The translations under genes and the position numbers were made by a program. The notes beneath the pieces were generated by a model. It was not told the DNA's origin, ran no database searches, and worked only from the letters and a program-made list of their open reading frames with translations. This document shows, piece by piece, positions 1 through 8,104 of a stretch of 64,000 nt of DNA (positions are counted from its first letter, which is position 1; each line of letters begins with the position of its first letter). The stretch lies in assembly GCA_009698445.1 (NCBI GenBank), contig WLQG01000001.1, positions 30,586 to 94,585 of the forward strand, in the 5' to 3' direction. This stretch comes from Actinomycetota bacterium. Lineage in GTDB: Bacteria > Actinomycetota > Actinomycetes > Nanopelagicales > Nanopelagicaceae.

Positions 1-657
1 AACGGCATCAACATCTTGGCCATCTACGATTTCCTTACGCATTGCATAAGAATCAGCTCTGTCAGCTAAATCTGATATCGGTGTACTCAAATTAATGCGT
101 GTGTATTCACCATAAAGATTATTTTCAATTACAAATATGACAGGCAGTTTAAATATGCTAGCCATATTCAAAGTTTCATGGAATGCCCCAATATTTGTTG
201 AGCCATCTCCAAAGATTGTCAGTGCGACTGAGTCATTCTTTTTTAACTTTGCTGCAAGTGCTACACCGGCTGCAACTGGTAACCCAGCACCAACTATTGC
301 AAAGGTTGGCATCAACCCAACACTCGCGTCCATCAAGTGCATAGATCCGCCAATGCCACCTGAACAACCAATGACGCGCCCACAAATTTCACCAAGTACG
401 CCTTCGGGAGTGACTCCAAGGGCAAGGGCTGCTGCATGCCCGCGATAAGTGCACGTCACCACATCCGTAGGTCTTAAAACGCTGGCAATTCCAACTGACA
501 CTGCTTCCTGTCCATTTGCTAAGTGCGTACTTCCGCGCACGTGCCCATCGTTATAAAGAGTCTGAATGCTTTCTTCTACTGCGCGAATTTCTAACATTCG
601 CTCTAAGCGGCCAACCTCTGTGTTTAGCTGACTTCTACGCGTTAATGATGTGACCAT
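1..657 (-). CDS. Thiamine-diphosphate-dependent 2-oxoacid dehydrogenase E1 alpha subunit (partial, runs off the left edge)
   Basis: Reverse-strand translation from ATG at 657: MVTSLTRRSQLNTEVGRLERMLEIRAVEESIQTLYNDGHVRGSTHLANGQEAVSVGIASVLRP...TYRGHAAALALG...GGIGGSMHLMD...GDGSTNIGAFHETLNMASIFKLPVIFVIENN; ThDP-binding GDG..N motif. TAATG overlap with the upstream E1 beta stop. Absent from the ORF track because it is truncated. Confidence 0.93.
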   Translation of the reverse strand, partial: MVTSLTRRSQLNTEVGRLERMLEIRAVEESIQTLYNDGHVRGSTHLANGQEAVSVGIASVLRPTDVVTCTYRGHAAALALGVTPEGVLGEICGRVIGCSGGIGGSMHLMDASVGLMPTFAIVGAGLPVAAGVALAAKLKKNDSVALTIFGDGSTNIGAFHETLNMASIFKLPVIFVIENNLYGEYTRINLSTPISDLADRADSYAMRKEIVDGQDVDAV

Positions 658-1664
658 TATTTTGCTCCTTCCCACCAAGCAGCGGGGCTTTTACCAGTTT
701 TTAAAAGCTCATTAATTTGTGAAACAACGTAGTCAGAGCTCGGTAGATATCTCTTTTCAAGTTCTTGCGCATAAGGGATCGGTGCATCTGGTGAAGTGAT
801 TCTGTGTGGAGGAGTTTTCAATTGTCCCCACAATTTTGATACAACTTCAGAACAAATTTCTGCACCCCAGCCACCTGAATATGAGCTTTCTTCAATGACA
901 ACTAGTCTGCCGGTTTTTGCTACTGATTTCATCACTGCTGATTTGTCCCAAGGGACCAATGTTTGTAAATCAATAATTTCTGCAGACCATTCAGATTGAG
1001 ATTCCAGCGCAACCTTGGCTGTTAAAACTGTGCTACCGATTGCAACGATTGTTACATCTGATCCTTCAGTAACTGTACGTGCTTGGCCGATTGGAATAAT
1101 TCCAGCCTCACCAGTAATGACATCACCTCGCTCGCCGTACAGACCTTTGTGCTCAAGAATTACAACTGGGTCGTTACTACGAATCGCACTTCTGAGAAGG
1201 CCATACATAGATTGTGGAGTTGAAGGAATTACGAGACTAATTCCAGCATTTCCTCTAAACCATTGATCCAAGATTTGAGAATGCTGACATCCAAATCCCA
1301 TTCCAGCACCTGCAGCTGCTCTAATTGTTAAGGGCACTTGATATGCACCTCTAGATAAATATCTAAAAAATGCGCCTTGAGTTGTTAGTTGATCTAAAGC
1401 AACTCCAATGAACTCAATAAACATCATTTCAACGACAGGACGCATGCCCATCGCTGCGGCTCCAACCCCAGCACCAAGAAATGCCATTTCCGAAATCGGT
1501 GTATCGATTACCCGGGTATCCCCAAATTTTTCAATCAATCCTTCAGTGGCTTTAAACGGCCCACCAGATCCAATATCTTCTCCCATAAGGAATACGGTTG
1601 GGTCGCTTTCCATTTCATCGGAAAGGGCTTGAATAACTGCTTGGCGTGTCCGCATGACGGTCAT
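657..1664 (-). CDS. 2-oxoacid dehydrogenase E1 beta subunit (transketolase-like pyrimidine-binding family)
   Basis: 335 aa; VFLMGEDIGSGGPFKATEGLIEKFGDTRVIDTPISEMAFLGAGVGAAAMGMRPVVEMMF, RITSPDAPIPYAQELEKRYLPS typical of E1 beta. Confidence 0.95.
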   Translation of the reverse strand: MTVMRTRQAVIQALSDEMESDPTVFLMGEDIGSGGPFKATEGLIEKFGDTRVIDTPISEMAFLGAGVGAAAMGMRPVVEMMFIEFIGVALDQLTTQGAFFRYLSRGAYQVPLTIRAAAGAGMGFGCQHSQILDQWFRGNAGISLVIPSTPQSMYGLLRSAIRSNDPVVILEHKGLYGERGDVITGEAGIIPIGQARTVTEGSDVTIVAIGSTVLTAKVALESQSEWSAEIIDLQTLVPWDKSAVMKSVAKTGRLVVIEESSYSGGWGAEICSEVVSKLWGQLKTPPHRITSPDAPIPYAQELEKRYLPSSDYVVSQINELLKTGKSPAAWWEGAK

Positions 1665-1984
1665 TTGATTTCACCATATCTCTTCGGGTCGTTTGGATGT
1701 TCTGCTAAAGGCCAAATCTCAGTCTCGAGCCATGGGAAGAATGGCAAACTAGAAATCGCTGCATGCAGTTGCGTTGCATCAGCAGCAACCCAAATACCAA
1801 CATTAGATTTCTGGCCAGGTCGTCGCCAAATTTTCTTAATTACGCCTTCATTAGCCAACACGGTTGCGCGGGCACTTTCAGCTTTTGTAAGAGAGGCTAG
1901 TAAATCTTTGTCCCCATCGGCAGGGTACGTATTCTTAATTAAAACCATAAATTCCATAATTTCACTCGCCCTTATATTCGCCAA
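1661..1984 (-). CDS. Muconolactone delta-isomerase-like small protein
   Basis: 107 aa; MEFMVLIKNTYP...GVIKKIWRRPGQKSNVGIWVAADATQLHAAISSLPFFPWLETEIWPLAEHPNDP matches the MIase family pattern. Confidence 0.75.
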   Translation of the reverse strand: MANIRASEIMEFMVLIKNTYPADGDKDLLASLTKAESARATVLANEGVIKKIWRRPGQKSNVGIWVAADATQLHAAISSLPFFPWLETEIWPLAEHPNDPKRYGEIK

Positions 1985-2435
1985 ATGAGGTTGAACTTTG
2001 AATCAACTCCACCCGAACACCATCAGGATCAATCATGTAAATTGCCCGTCCGCCCTTGTTTGGTCCAATCGTTGGAGTTACAGGAGTAGAGACACTTTTC
2101 ACGCCTTTCTTTGTTAACTCCTTGAACCACTCATCGACATCATCGACAAAAAAAGCAATGTGAGCGATACCTGGGTTGGCATTTCCATGATCTATATCCT
2201 TCAAATCCACATTCCCATATTCAAGTAGTTCTAAAAAAACATCTACGCCTGGCATTTTTAAAATCGTAGCGTTGAGGTCAACATCCGGATAGCCGGTCAA
2301 TACACCTATGTACTCTGCTTGTGGATTCCAGGAAAACACTTCTTCAAATCCGAGAAGCTCTTTATAAAATTTAGTTGATTCTCGCAACGACTTTACAGAG
2401 ATACCTGTGTGATGCGCTTTGGTTATCTGGGCCAA
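1962..2435 (-). CDS. VOC/glyoxalase family protein (start revised to TTG at 2435)
   Basis: ITKAHHTGISVKSLRESTKFYKELLGFEEVF...HIAFFVDDVDEWFKELTKKGV...IYMIDPDGVRVELIQ. The ORF-track start at 2504 lies inside the putative promoter/operator; TTG at 2435 has AAGGGG upstream. Confidence 0.85.
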   Translation of the reverse strand: MAQITKAHHTGISVKSLRESTKFYKELLGFEEVFSWNPQAEYIGVLTGYPDVDLNATILKMPGVDVFLELLEYGNVDLKDIDHGNANPGIAHIAFFVDDVDEWFKELTKKGVKSVSTPVTPTIGPNKGGRAIYMIDPDGVRVELIQSSTSFGEYKGE

Positions 2436-2468
2436 CTTTAATTCCCCTTCTTCAGCAGCTTTTCGAGC

Positions 2469-2516
2469 GTTCCCAAGGCTATGTGAGGTCGCTAGGTTAG
2501 TCAACCGATTGACTAA
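2469..2516 (-). promoter_or_regulatory. Putative LacI-type operator (2497-2516) overlapping a promoter for the VOC-MIase-E1 operon
   Basis: TTAGTCAACCGATTGACTAA at 2497-2516 (8-bp perfect arms, 4-nt centre). Minus-strand -35 TTGACT (2504-2499), 17-bp spacer, -10 TAGCCT (2481-2476). Confidence 0.7.
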
Positions 2517-2522
2517 AATTAT

Positions 2523-3590
2523 TTAGCGCTTCGGTTTTCCCGTGGAATCTCGGGCCACTAACACCGGCGGAGTATCCACAATCAGATGGCCAGGTGATCC
2601 TCCACCAATGATTCTGAGCAGTAAATCTACAGACTGGCTACCCATCTCAACTGTAGGCAAATGAACTGTGGTTAAGGAGGGCGATAAATAATTTGCAATA
2701 TCGCTATCGTGCAATGCTGCAACCCTCACATTATTAGGAATATCTACGCCTAGTTCATGGGCTGCGCGAATAAATCCGATTCCCATCATAATTGTCGAGG
2801 CAAATACTGCGTCTGGTTTGACCTTCTTTGACAGTAGTTCTAGGCCGGCTTCTCTTCCAGCTTCCATTCCCCAAGAATTTTTTTCGATAACCGTATGTTT
2901 GAGTTTGTTTCTTGCTGCTGCACTTTCAAAACCCTTACGACGTCGTTGTGCCGTATCGATAATTTGTGGGCCGAATATACCCGCAATGGACTTAGTACCA
3001 AATTGAGCTAGATGATCAACTGCAAGTGATGCCCCCAGTTCATCGTTCACAGTTACACTTGCCGAGACACCTTTAACACGACGATTTACCATGACTACAG
3101 ATTTATAGTGATCAAGGATTTCTTTCTTTAGAAATGTATCGGAAAGAGTGCCTGAAGCAATTAAAAGACCATCTACTTGCCCTCGTTCAAGTAAATCTGT
3201 GAATGTTTTTTCAGAATCACCTTCAGCATGATCTCCAATTAAAATTCCATATCCGAGATCTTTACACCTCTGCTCTACGCCCGTAATTATTGCTGAATAC
3301 ATGGGATTGGCCATATCAGGAAGCAGAAGGCCAATCATCTGCGTGCGGGCGGTTTTCAACATTCTCGCCGCTGAATTAGCTCTATAACCTAACTCTTGAA
3401 CGGCATCTAAAACTCGCTGACGCGTTGCTGGCGATGCACTCGCTTTGGGGTCATTATTAACAATTCGTGAAACAAGGCTGGGATCTACTTTAGCAATGCG
3501 AGCAACATCTCTAATTGTCGCGCGTACTTGCTTTACATCGCTCGCTTTTTCGCTCTTTGGCGTCGCCACAATTCTTGCCCTCTGTTTCAC
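2523..3590 (-). CDS. LacI/GalR family transcriptional regulator
   Basis: RATIRDVARIAKVDPSLVSRIVNNDPKASASPATRQRVLDAVQELGYRANSAARMLKT helix-turn-helix plus periplasmic-binding-like effector domain; GTG start. Confidence 0.95.
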   Translation of the reverse strand: MKQRARIVATPKSEKASDVKQVRATIRDVARIAKVDPSLVSRIVNNDPKASASPATRQRVLDAVQELGYRANSAARMLKTARTQMIGLLLPDMANPMYSAIITGVEQRCKDLGYGILIGDHAEGDSEKTFTDLLERGQVDGLLIASGTLSDTFLKKEILDHYKSVVMVNRRVKGVSASVTVNDELGASLAVDHLAQFGTKSIAGIFGPQIIDTAQRRRKGFESAAARNKLKHTVIEKNSWGMEAGREAGLELLSKKVKPDAVFASTIMMGIGFIRAAHELGVDIPNNVRVAALHDSDIANYLSPSLTTVHLPTVEMGSQSVDLLLRIIGGGSPGHLIVDTPPVLVARDSTGKPKR

Positions 3591-3663
3591 CTATTTATTC
3601 ACAAGGATTGTAATATACGGCACACCATGGGGAAAGGCCCTATCAATCTTGATTTGAGGAATT

Positions 3664-4293
3664 TTGGGCACAGTACGCTCTATTGCTAAGAAGTCAATCA
3701 GCAATAAAACAATTTCAGACCTCGCCGCTGCCATTCATGCTGGGCGCTTAGTAATTTTACCGGCAACATCGGGCTACATAATCGCTTGTGATGCACAAAA
3801 TACATCGGCAATTACTGATTTAAACATACTTAGAGAAAACAATGAGGAATACATTCTTTCAATGATTTTTTCATCAATAACCCAAATGGATAGCGAAGTG
3901 ACTATTCCCAATTTTGATGAGGAAACCAAAAATTATATTGAAACTGGACAATTAACATTAGTTCTTCCTCGCGATGAGTCCATGCGGGTAAATGCATCTG
4001 GTTTTAGAGAGTTAGTTGCCGTCAACATTCCGGTGAATCAAAACATTAAGAAATTACTAGAAAAAACTGGTCCGTGCGTGGTAGCTGCCGCGGCATTACC
4101 TGGGCAAGGATTACCACTAGAGGTCAAAGATATAAGTTCAAAAATCAAAGAAGGGGTTGAATACATCTTGGATGCCGACAAGATTTCAGGGTTGGTCTCC
4201 ACAGTTATAAATTTTGAGAAAAGAAAACCAATAATTTCAAGAAATGGCGCAGTGCCAGAAGAGACTATAAAAAAGCTTTTCCCGGAAATTTAA
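3664..4293 (+). CDS. Divergent YrdC/Sua5-domain-like protein
   Basis: TISDLAAAIHAGRLVILPATSGYIIACDAQN...GPCVVAAAALPGQGLPLEVKDISSKIKEGVEYILDADKISGLVSTVINFEKRKPIISRNGAVPEETIKKLF; overall YrdC-like layout but degenerate motifs; probable TTG start. Confidence 0.65.
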   Translation: MGTVRSIAKKSISNKTISDLAAAIHAGRLVILPATSGYIIACDAQNTSAITDLNILRENNEEYILSMIFSSITQMDSEVTIPNFDEETKNYIETGQLTLVLPRDESMRVNASGFRELVAVNIPVNQNIKKLLEKTGPCVVAAAALPGQGLPLEVKDISSKIKEGVEYILDADKISGLVSTVINFEKRKPIISRNGAVPEETIKKLFPEI

Positions 4294-5420
4294 TTAAAAA
4301 TTCCTTCAGGATCTTCAAAATTTTGTGTATGGATCCAATCCTTATTAACTAGGTTTCCAAAACCACTCTCTTCAGCAAGTGGGCTCATATAGCCGCCATC
4401 AATAATTTCAGGTTGGCGCAAACTGTCCGCATAGGGGTCGACGCCAGTCCAAGGTACGCCCCATTCAATTGGCACAGATGCATGGCCCCAAGCGCTGAAT
4501 ACTTGACTGTGAACATGGGCAAACATGTGTGGCGCAAAATCTACTTTTGATTCAAGACACTGTTTTACTATTTTCTTTCCACCAGTTATCCCGCCCATGC
4601 AGGTCAAATCAATACGTACGACATCAACAGCAGATTTTGAAATTAAAGATTCTGGGTAATAAATTCCACCTTGTTCATCTCCCATAGCTATAGGGATGCG
4701 AGTTCGTTGCCTCAGCTCGCGTACTACTTGTGCATTACCGGGTGGAAATACATCTTCAAACCAACCCAAATTTACATCCCCTAATAAGTTTAATAAATCC
4801 ATCGCAGAATCAACATCATCAAAAATCCATGCTGCATCGCAACCAATCCAAGCATCGGGAGCCGCTTTGCGCGCTGCCAGTAAGCGTTCAGCAGTTGCCA
4901 TATTATTTACACCCACTGGAGCTTTGAATCTTCGCCAGCCCTTTTTATAAAGATCGCTTACTTGTTCAAATACTTCATCGCCCCCCATTTTCGCTGGCGG
5001 ATATCCAATGATTGCCGTGGCAGGCATCGGTGCAAGATGGCCACCTAGAAGAGATGAAATTGATTTGTTTGACTGCTTTGCATAAGCATCCCAAGTGGCT
5101 AGATCAAGGATTGATAACGCCCTAAGACCTAACCCAGCCGAGTGTGAGGCCAAACTTCTCCGCAAAGCTGTCACGTATGTTTTCTCAACATCTTGTGCAT
5201 CTGTTCCTATGTAAATATTTTTTAAAGTCTTTCGAATCTGCTCAGCGACTGCTCCATCGCGCGTGAGAGTAAATGCCCATCCTTCAACACCTGAATTTAA
5301 GGTAACTTTGACAACCACGTACTCTCTAGTTTTCATAATCCAATCGCCAAAAACAACCGGTGCAGGTAGTTCCCCTGCAACTGTGGCCACATTGATACTA
5401 GATATGGTTGACGCGCTCAT
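4290..5420 (-). CDS. Mandelate racemase/muconate lactonizing enzyme (enolase superfamily) protein
   Basis: 376 aa; AYAKQSNKSISSLLGGHL, WIGCDAAWIFDDVDSAMDLL, LGWFEDVFPPGN, IPIAMGDEQGG, VDVVRIDLTCMGGITGGKKI, APHMFAHVHSQ. Confidence 0.9.
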   Translation of the reverse strand: MSASTISSINVATVAGELPAPVVFGDWIMKTREYVVVKVTLNSGVEGWAFTLTRDGAVAEQIRKTLKNIYIGTDAQDVEKTYVTALRRSLASHSAGLGLRALSILDLATWDAYAKQSNKSISSLLGGHLAPMPATAIIGYPPAKMGGDEVFEQVSDLYKKGWRRFKAPVGVNNMATAERLLAARKAAPDAWIGCDAAWIFDDVDSAMDLLNLLGDVNLGWFEDVFPPGNAQVVRELRQRTRIPIAMGDEQGGIYYPESLISKSAVDVVRIDLTCMGGITGGKKIVKQCLESKVDFAPHMFAHVHSQVFSAWGHASVPIEWGVPWTGVDPYADSLRQPEIIDGGYMSPLAEESGFGNLVNKDWIHTQNFEDPEGIFN

Positions 5421-5495
5421 GAATGAAAAGTAAACCCAGCCCCCCTTTTAGTCAACCGATTGACTAAAAGGGGGGCTGGGTTTAAGGTATTGCCA
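5420..5495. promoter_or_regulatory. Symmetrical divergent promoter with central LacI-type operator (inverted repeat 5431-5484)
   Basis: TAAACCCAGCCCCCCTTTTAGTCAA-CCGA-TTGACTAAAAGGGGGGCTGGGTTTA: perfect 25-bp arms. Plus strand: -35 TTGACT 5460-5465, 17 bp, -10 TAAGGT 5483-5488. Minus strand: -35 TTGACT 5455-5450, 17 bp, -10 TACTTT 5432-5427. Confidence 0.78.
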
Positions 5496-5527
5496 AGAAG
5501 TTCAGGGACTAAGGGCAAGGATCAGCA

Positions 5528-6013
5528 ATGAAACGTGAATTTGATGCCCGAGCTGATCGGTATGGGCGTTTTTATGATGAATTTGAAGTTGGTGACATTT
5601 ACCGACACTGGCCAGGGAAAACAATAACCGAGTCTGAAGATCATCTTTATTGCATGTTAACTATGGCCGGTAGCCCGCTGCATATTGACTCTCACTATGC
5701 CAAAGTTGAAATGCCTCAAGGAAAAAATATTGTTGTGGGCACTTATATCTATGCATTGTTAACCGGAATGTCTGTGGCTGATATTTCAGGAAAAGCTATT
5801 GTAAGTTTAGGTGTGAAGGAACTAAATCATATATTGCCAGTTTTTCATGGAGATACTATTTATGCCTCTACTGAGATATTAGACAAAAGGTTTTCCAAAT
5901 CAAAGACAGACCAGGGAATTGTAAGTGTTAAAACATCAGGGTTTAATCAAAACAAGGAATTAGTTTGTACATTTGAGCGCGCATTTTTAGTTCCTTTACA
6001 TGGGCCAAAGTAA
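5528..6013 (+). CDS. MaoC-like (hotdog-fold) dehydratase 1
   Basis: GRFYDEFEVGDIYRHWPGKTITESEDHLYCMLTMAGSPLHIDSHYAKVE...GVKELNHILPVFHGDTIYASTEILDKRFSKSKTDQGIVSVKTSGFNQNKELVCTFERAFLVP. Confidence 0.9.
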   Translation: MKREFDARADRYGRFYDEFEVGDIYRHWPGKTITESEDHLYCMLTMAGSPLHIDSHYAKVEMPQGKNIVVGTYIYALLTGMSVADISGKAIVSLGVKELNHILPVFHGDTIYASTEILDKRFSKSKTDQGIVSVKTSGFNQNKELVCTFERAFLVPLHGPK

Positions 6014-7158
6014 TGACTGCTAAAGAACATTCAGGCCCACTCGTCGGGCTAAAAGTCATTGACTTAGCAACAGTTGTTGCTGGTCCAGGGGTAGCAAAAT
6101 ATTTTGCGGATTATGGTGCAGATGTAATTAAGATAGAAAGACCCTCTGGAGACTCCACTAGAGCAATGGGATGGACCGAGCCAGGTGAGACTGATTCTCT
6201 CTGGTGGAAATTAGTAAATCGTGGCAAACGTTCACTAGTTTTAGATTTAAAGAATGACGCAGATCTTTCAATATTAAAGGAGCTTATTGATTCTGCCGAT
6301 TTATTGATAGAAAACATGCGCCCCGGAAAAATTGAACAACTTGGGTTGGATCCTGAAGAATTGATTTCTAGAAATCCAAAACTAGTTGTTTTACGCGTTT
6401 CTGGTTTTGGACAAACTGGTCCATACGCGCAAAAACCTGGCTTTGCCACAATTGCAGAAGCCCTTTCAGGTCTCTCTTCGCTTTTAGGAGAACCTGATGG
6501 GGGTCCACTATTGCCGCCAATCGCACTTACTGATGAAGTCACAGCGCTAGTTGGATCATTCTCAGCCATGATTGCGATTTTTCACGCAAAGCTAACTGGG
6601 CAAGGCCAGATAGTGGATATAGATCTTGTTGACTCAGTCTTGCAAATCATGGGACCACTGCCAGCAGCCTGGGATTCACTTGGTTATCTTCAGCCACGAC
6701 TAGGTTCAAGCATTCCTTATTCAATTCCCCGTGGAACTTATAAGTGTTCTGATGGAGTTTGGGTAGCACTTTCAGCTTCAGCGGAATCTGTGGCTAAGCG
6801 GCTCATAGAAACCGTAGGAGGGGCAGGTGATCCTCGATTCACATCCTTTCAATCTCGATTTGAGAACCGAGAAGCTCTTGAAGAGCTGACAAGTAACTGG
6901 ATTGGCTCGAGAACTTCTAAAGAAGTCATTGAAACTATTGAAGCCGCAGACGCAGCTATTGCACCAGTTTATAATATGCAACAGGTTATTGAAGACCCTC
7001 ATTTTATCGCCAGGGAAAGCTTCACAAAAGTGGACGGGATTCTCATGCAAAACTTGGTAGCTCGGCTTTCGAAAACTCCTGGCAAGATTATTTCAGCTGG
7101 GCCAAAATTAGGTGAGCATAATGAAGAAATTAAAAGAGAGCTTCATGACAAGAATTAA
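6013..7158 (+). CDS. CaiB/BaiF (class III) CoA-transferase 1
   Basis: GLKVIDLATVVAGPGVAKYFADYGADVIKIERPSGDSTRAMG...LWWKLVNRGKRSLVLDLKN...ADLLIENMRPGKIEQLGLDPEEL...VLRVSGFGQTGPYAQKPGFATIAEALSGLSSL. Confidence 0.95.
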   Translation: MTAKEHSGPLVGLKVIDLATVVAGPGVAKYFADYGADVIKIERPSGDSTRAMGWTEPGETDSLWWKLVNRGKRSLVLDLKNDADLSILKELIDSADLLIENMRPGKIEQLGLDPEELISRNPKLVVLRVSGFGQTGPYAQKPGFATIAEALSGLSSLLGEPDGGPLLPPIALTDEVTALVGSFSAMIAIFHAKLTGQGQIVDIDLVDSVLQIMGPLPAAWDSLGYLQPRLGSSIPYSIPRGTYKCSDGVWVALSASAESVAKRLIETVGGAGDPRFTSFQSRFENREALEELTSNWIGSRTSKEVIETIEAADAAIAPVYNMQQVIEDPHFIARESFTKVDGILMQNLVARLSKTPGKIISAGPKLGEHNEEIKRELHDKN

Positions 7159-8104
7159 TCTCTTGTCAAAAAGAAGTGTCCTAGCAGTTCCCGGCTCTAG
7201 CGAAAAAATGATTCAAAAAGCACGGCTATTGAATGCTGATGAAATATTCCTAGATTTAGAAGATTCAGTGTCGCTACCCGAAAAGGAATCTGCTAGGTCA
7301 TTAGTCATTTCTGAATTGAATAAGGGCGGTTTTAATTCAGCCTCAGTGGCTGTTCGGGTTAACGAACAAAACCAATCAATAGGAATCCAAGACATCGAAG
7401 AACTTATTACTAAAGCGCCTACTAAATTTTCTTCTATCATCATTCCTAAAGTTGAGACGTCACAACAAGTTACTGAGATTTGTCAGAGATTAACTGATTT
7501 AGAACTCTCACAAGGGTTGAATGATCAAACAAAAATTCAACTTCAAATTGAATCAGCACGTGGACTACTAAATGTTAAAGAAATAGCCAGTGCATGCGGG
7601 CGCACAATCTCCTTGATTTTTGGCCCTGGTGACTTCGCGGCAAGTATGGGGATGCAGGTTTTGAATATCGGTGAGAACCCAGTCAATTATCCAGGTGAAG
7701 ATGCATATCATCATGTCCTATTTTCAATACTTACTGCTGCACGCGCAAATGGTTTATTAGCAATCGATGGTCCCTTTAGCGATCTTGGAAATGAGCCTGG
7801 ACTAAAACATAGGTCTCAATTATCTGCTTCCCTTGGCTACGATGGAAAGTGGGTTATTCACCCATCGCAAATAGAAGTAGTGAATTCTATTTTCACACCT
7901 AGTGAGGAAGTTTTCGAGAAATCTTCTAAAATTATTGCTCACTTTAACCGTTCGAATGCAACTGAAAAATCTGCGGGTGCCTTTTTATTCGAAGGGAAAA
8001 TGATTGATGAGGCAACTAGGAAAATGGCTGAAATGATTTATTCAAAAGGTATCGCTGCAGGTTTAAAGCCTTCTATGAATGGGGATAATAATGGCAAAGC
8101 ATAA
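7145..8104 (+). CDS. HpcH/HpaI aldolase/CitE-like acyl-CoA lyase
   Basis: RSVLAVPGSSEKMIQKARLLNADEIFLDLEDSVSLPEKESAR...IIIPKVET...LQIESARGLLNVKEIASA...LIFGPGDFAASMGM...WVIHPSQIEVVNSIFTPS. ORF track starts at 7112; the internal ATG at 7145 is preferred. Confidence 0.93.
   Translation: MTRINLLSKRSVLAVPGSSEKMIQKARLLNADEIFLDLEDSVSLPEKESARSLVISELNKGGFNSASVAVRVNEQNQSIGIQDIEELITKAPTKFSSIIIPKVETSQQVTEICQRLTDLELSQGLNDQTKIQLQIESARGLLNVKEIASACGRTISLIFGPGDFAASMGMQVLNIGENPVNYPGEDAYHHVLFSILTAARANGLLAIDGPFSDLGNEPGLKHRSQLSASLGYDGKWVIHPSQIEVVNSIFTPSEEVFEKSSKIIAHFNRSNATEKSAGAFLFEGKMIDEATRKMAEMIYSKGIAAGLKPSMNGDNNGKA

Noticed and set aside
137-448. Plus-strand ORF (103 aa) in the ORF track
   Set aside because: It is antisense to the clear E1 alpha coding frame on the minus strand.
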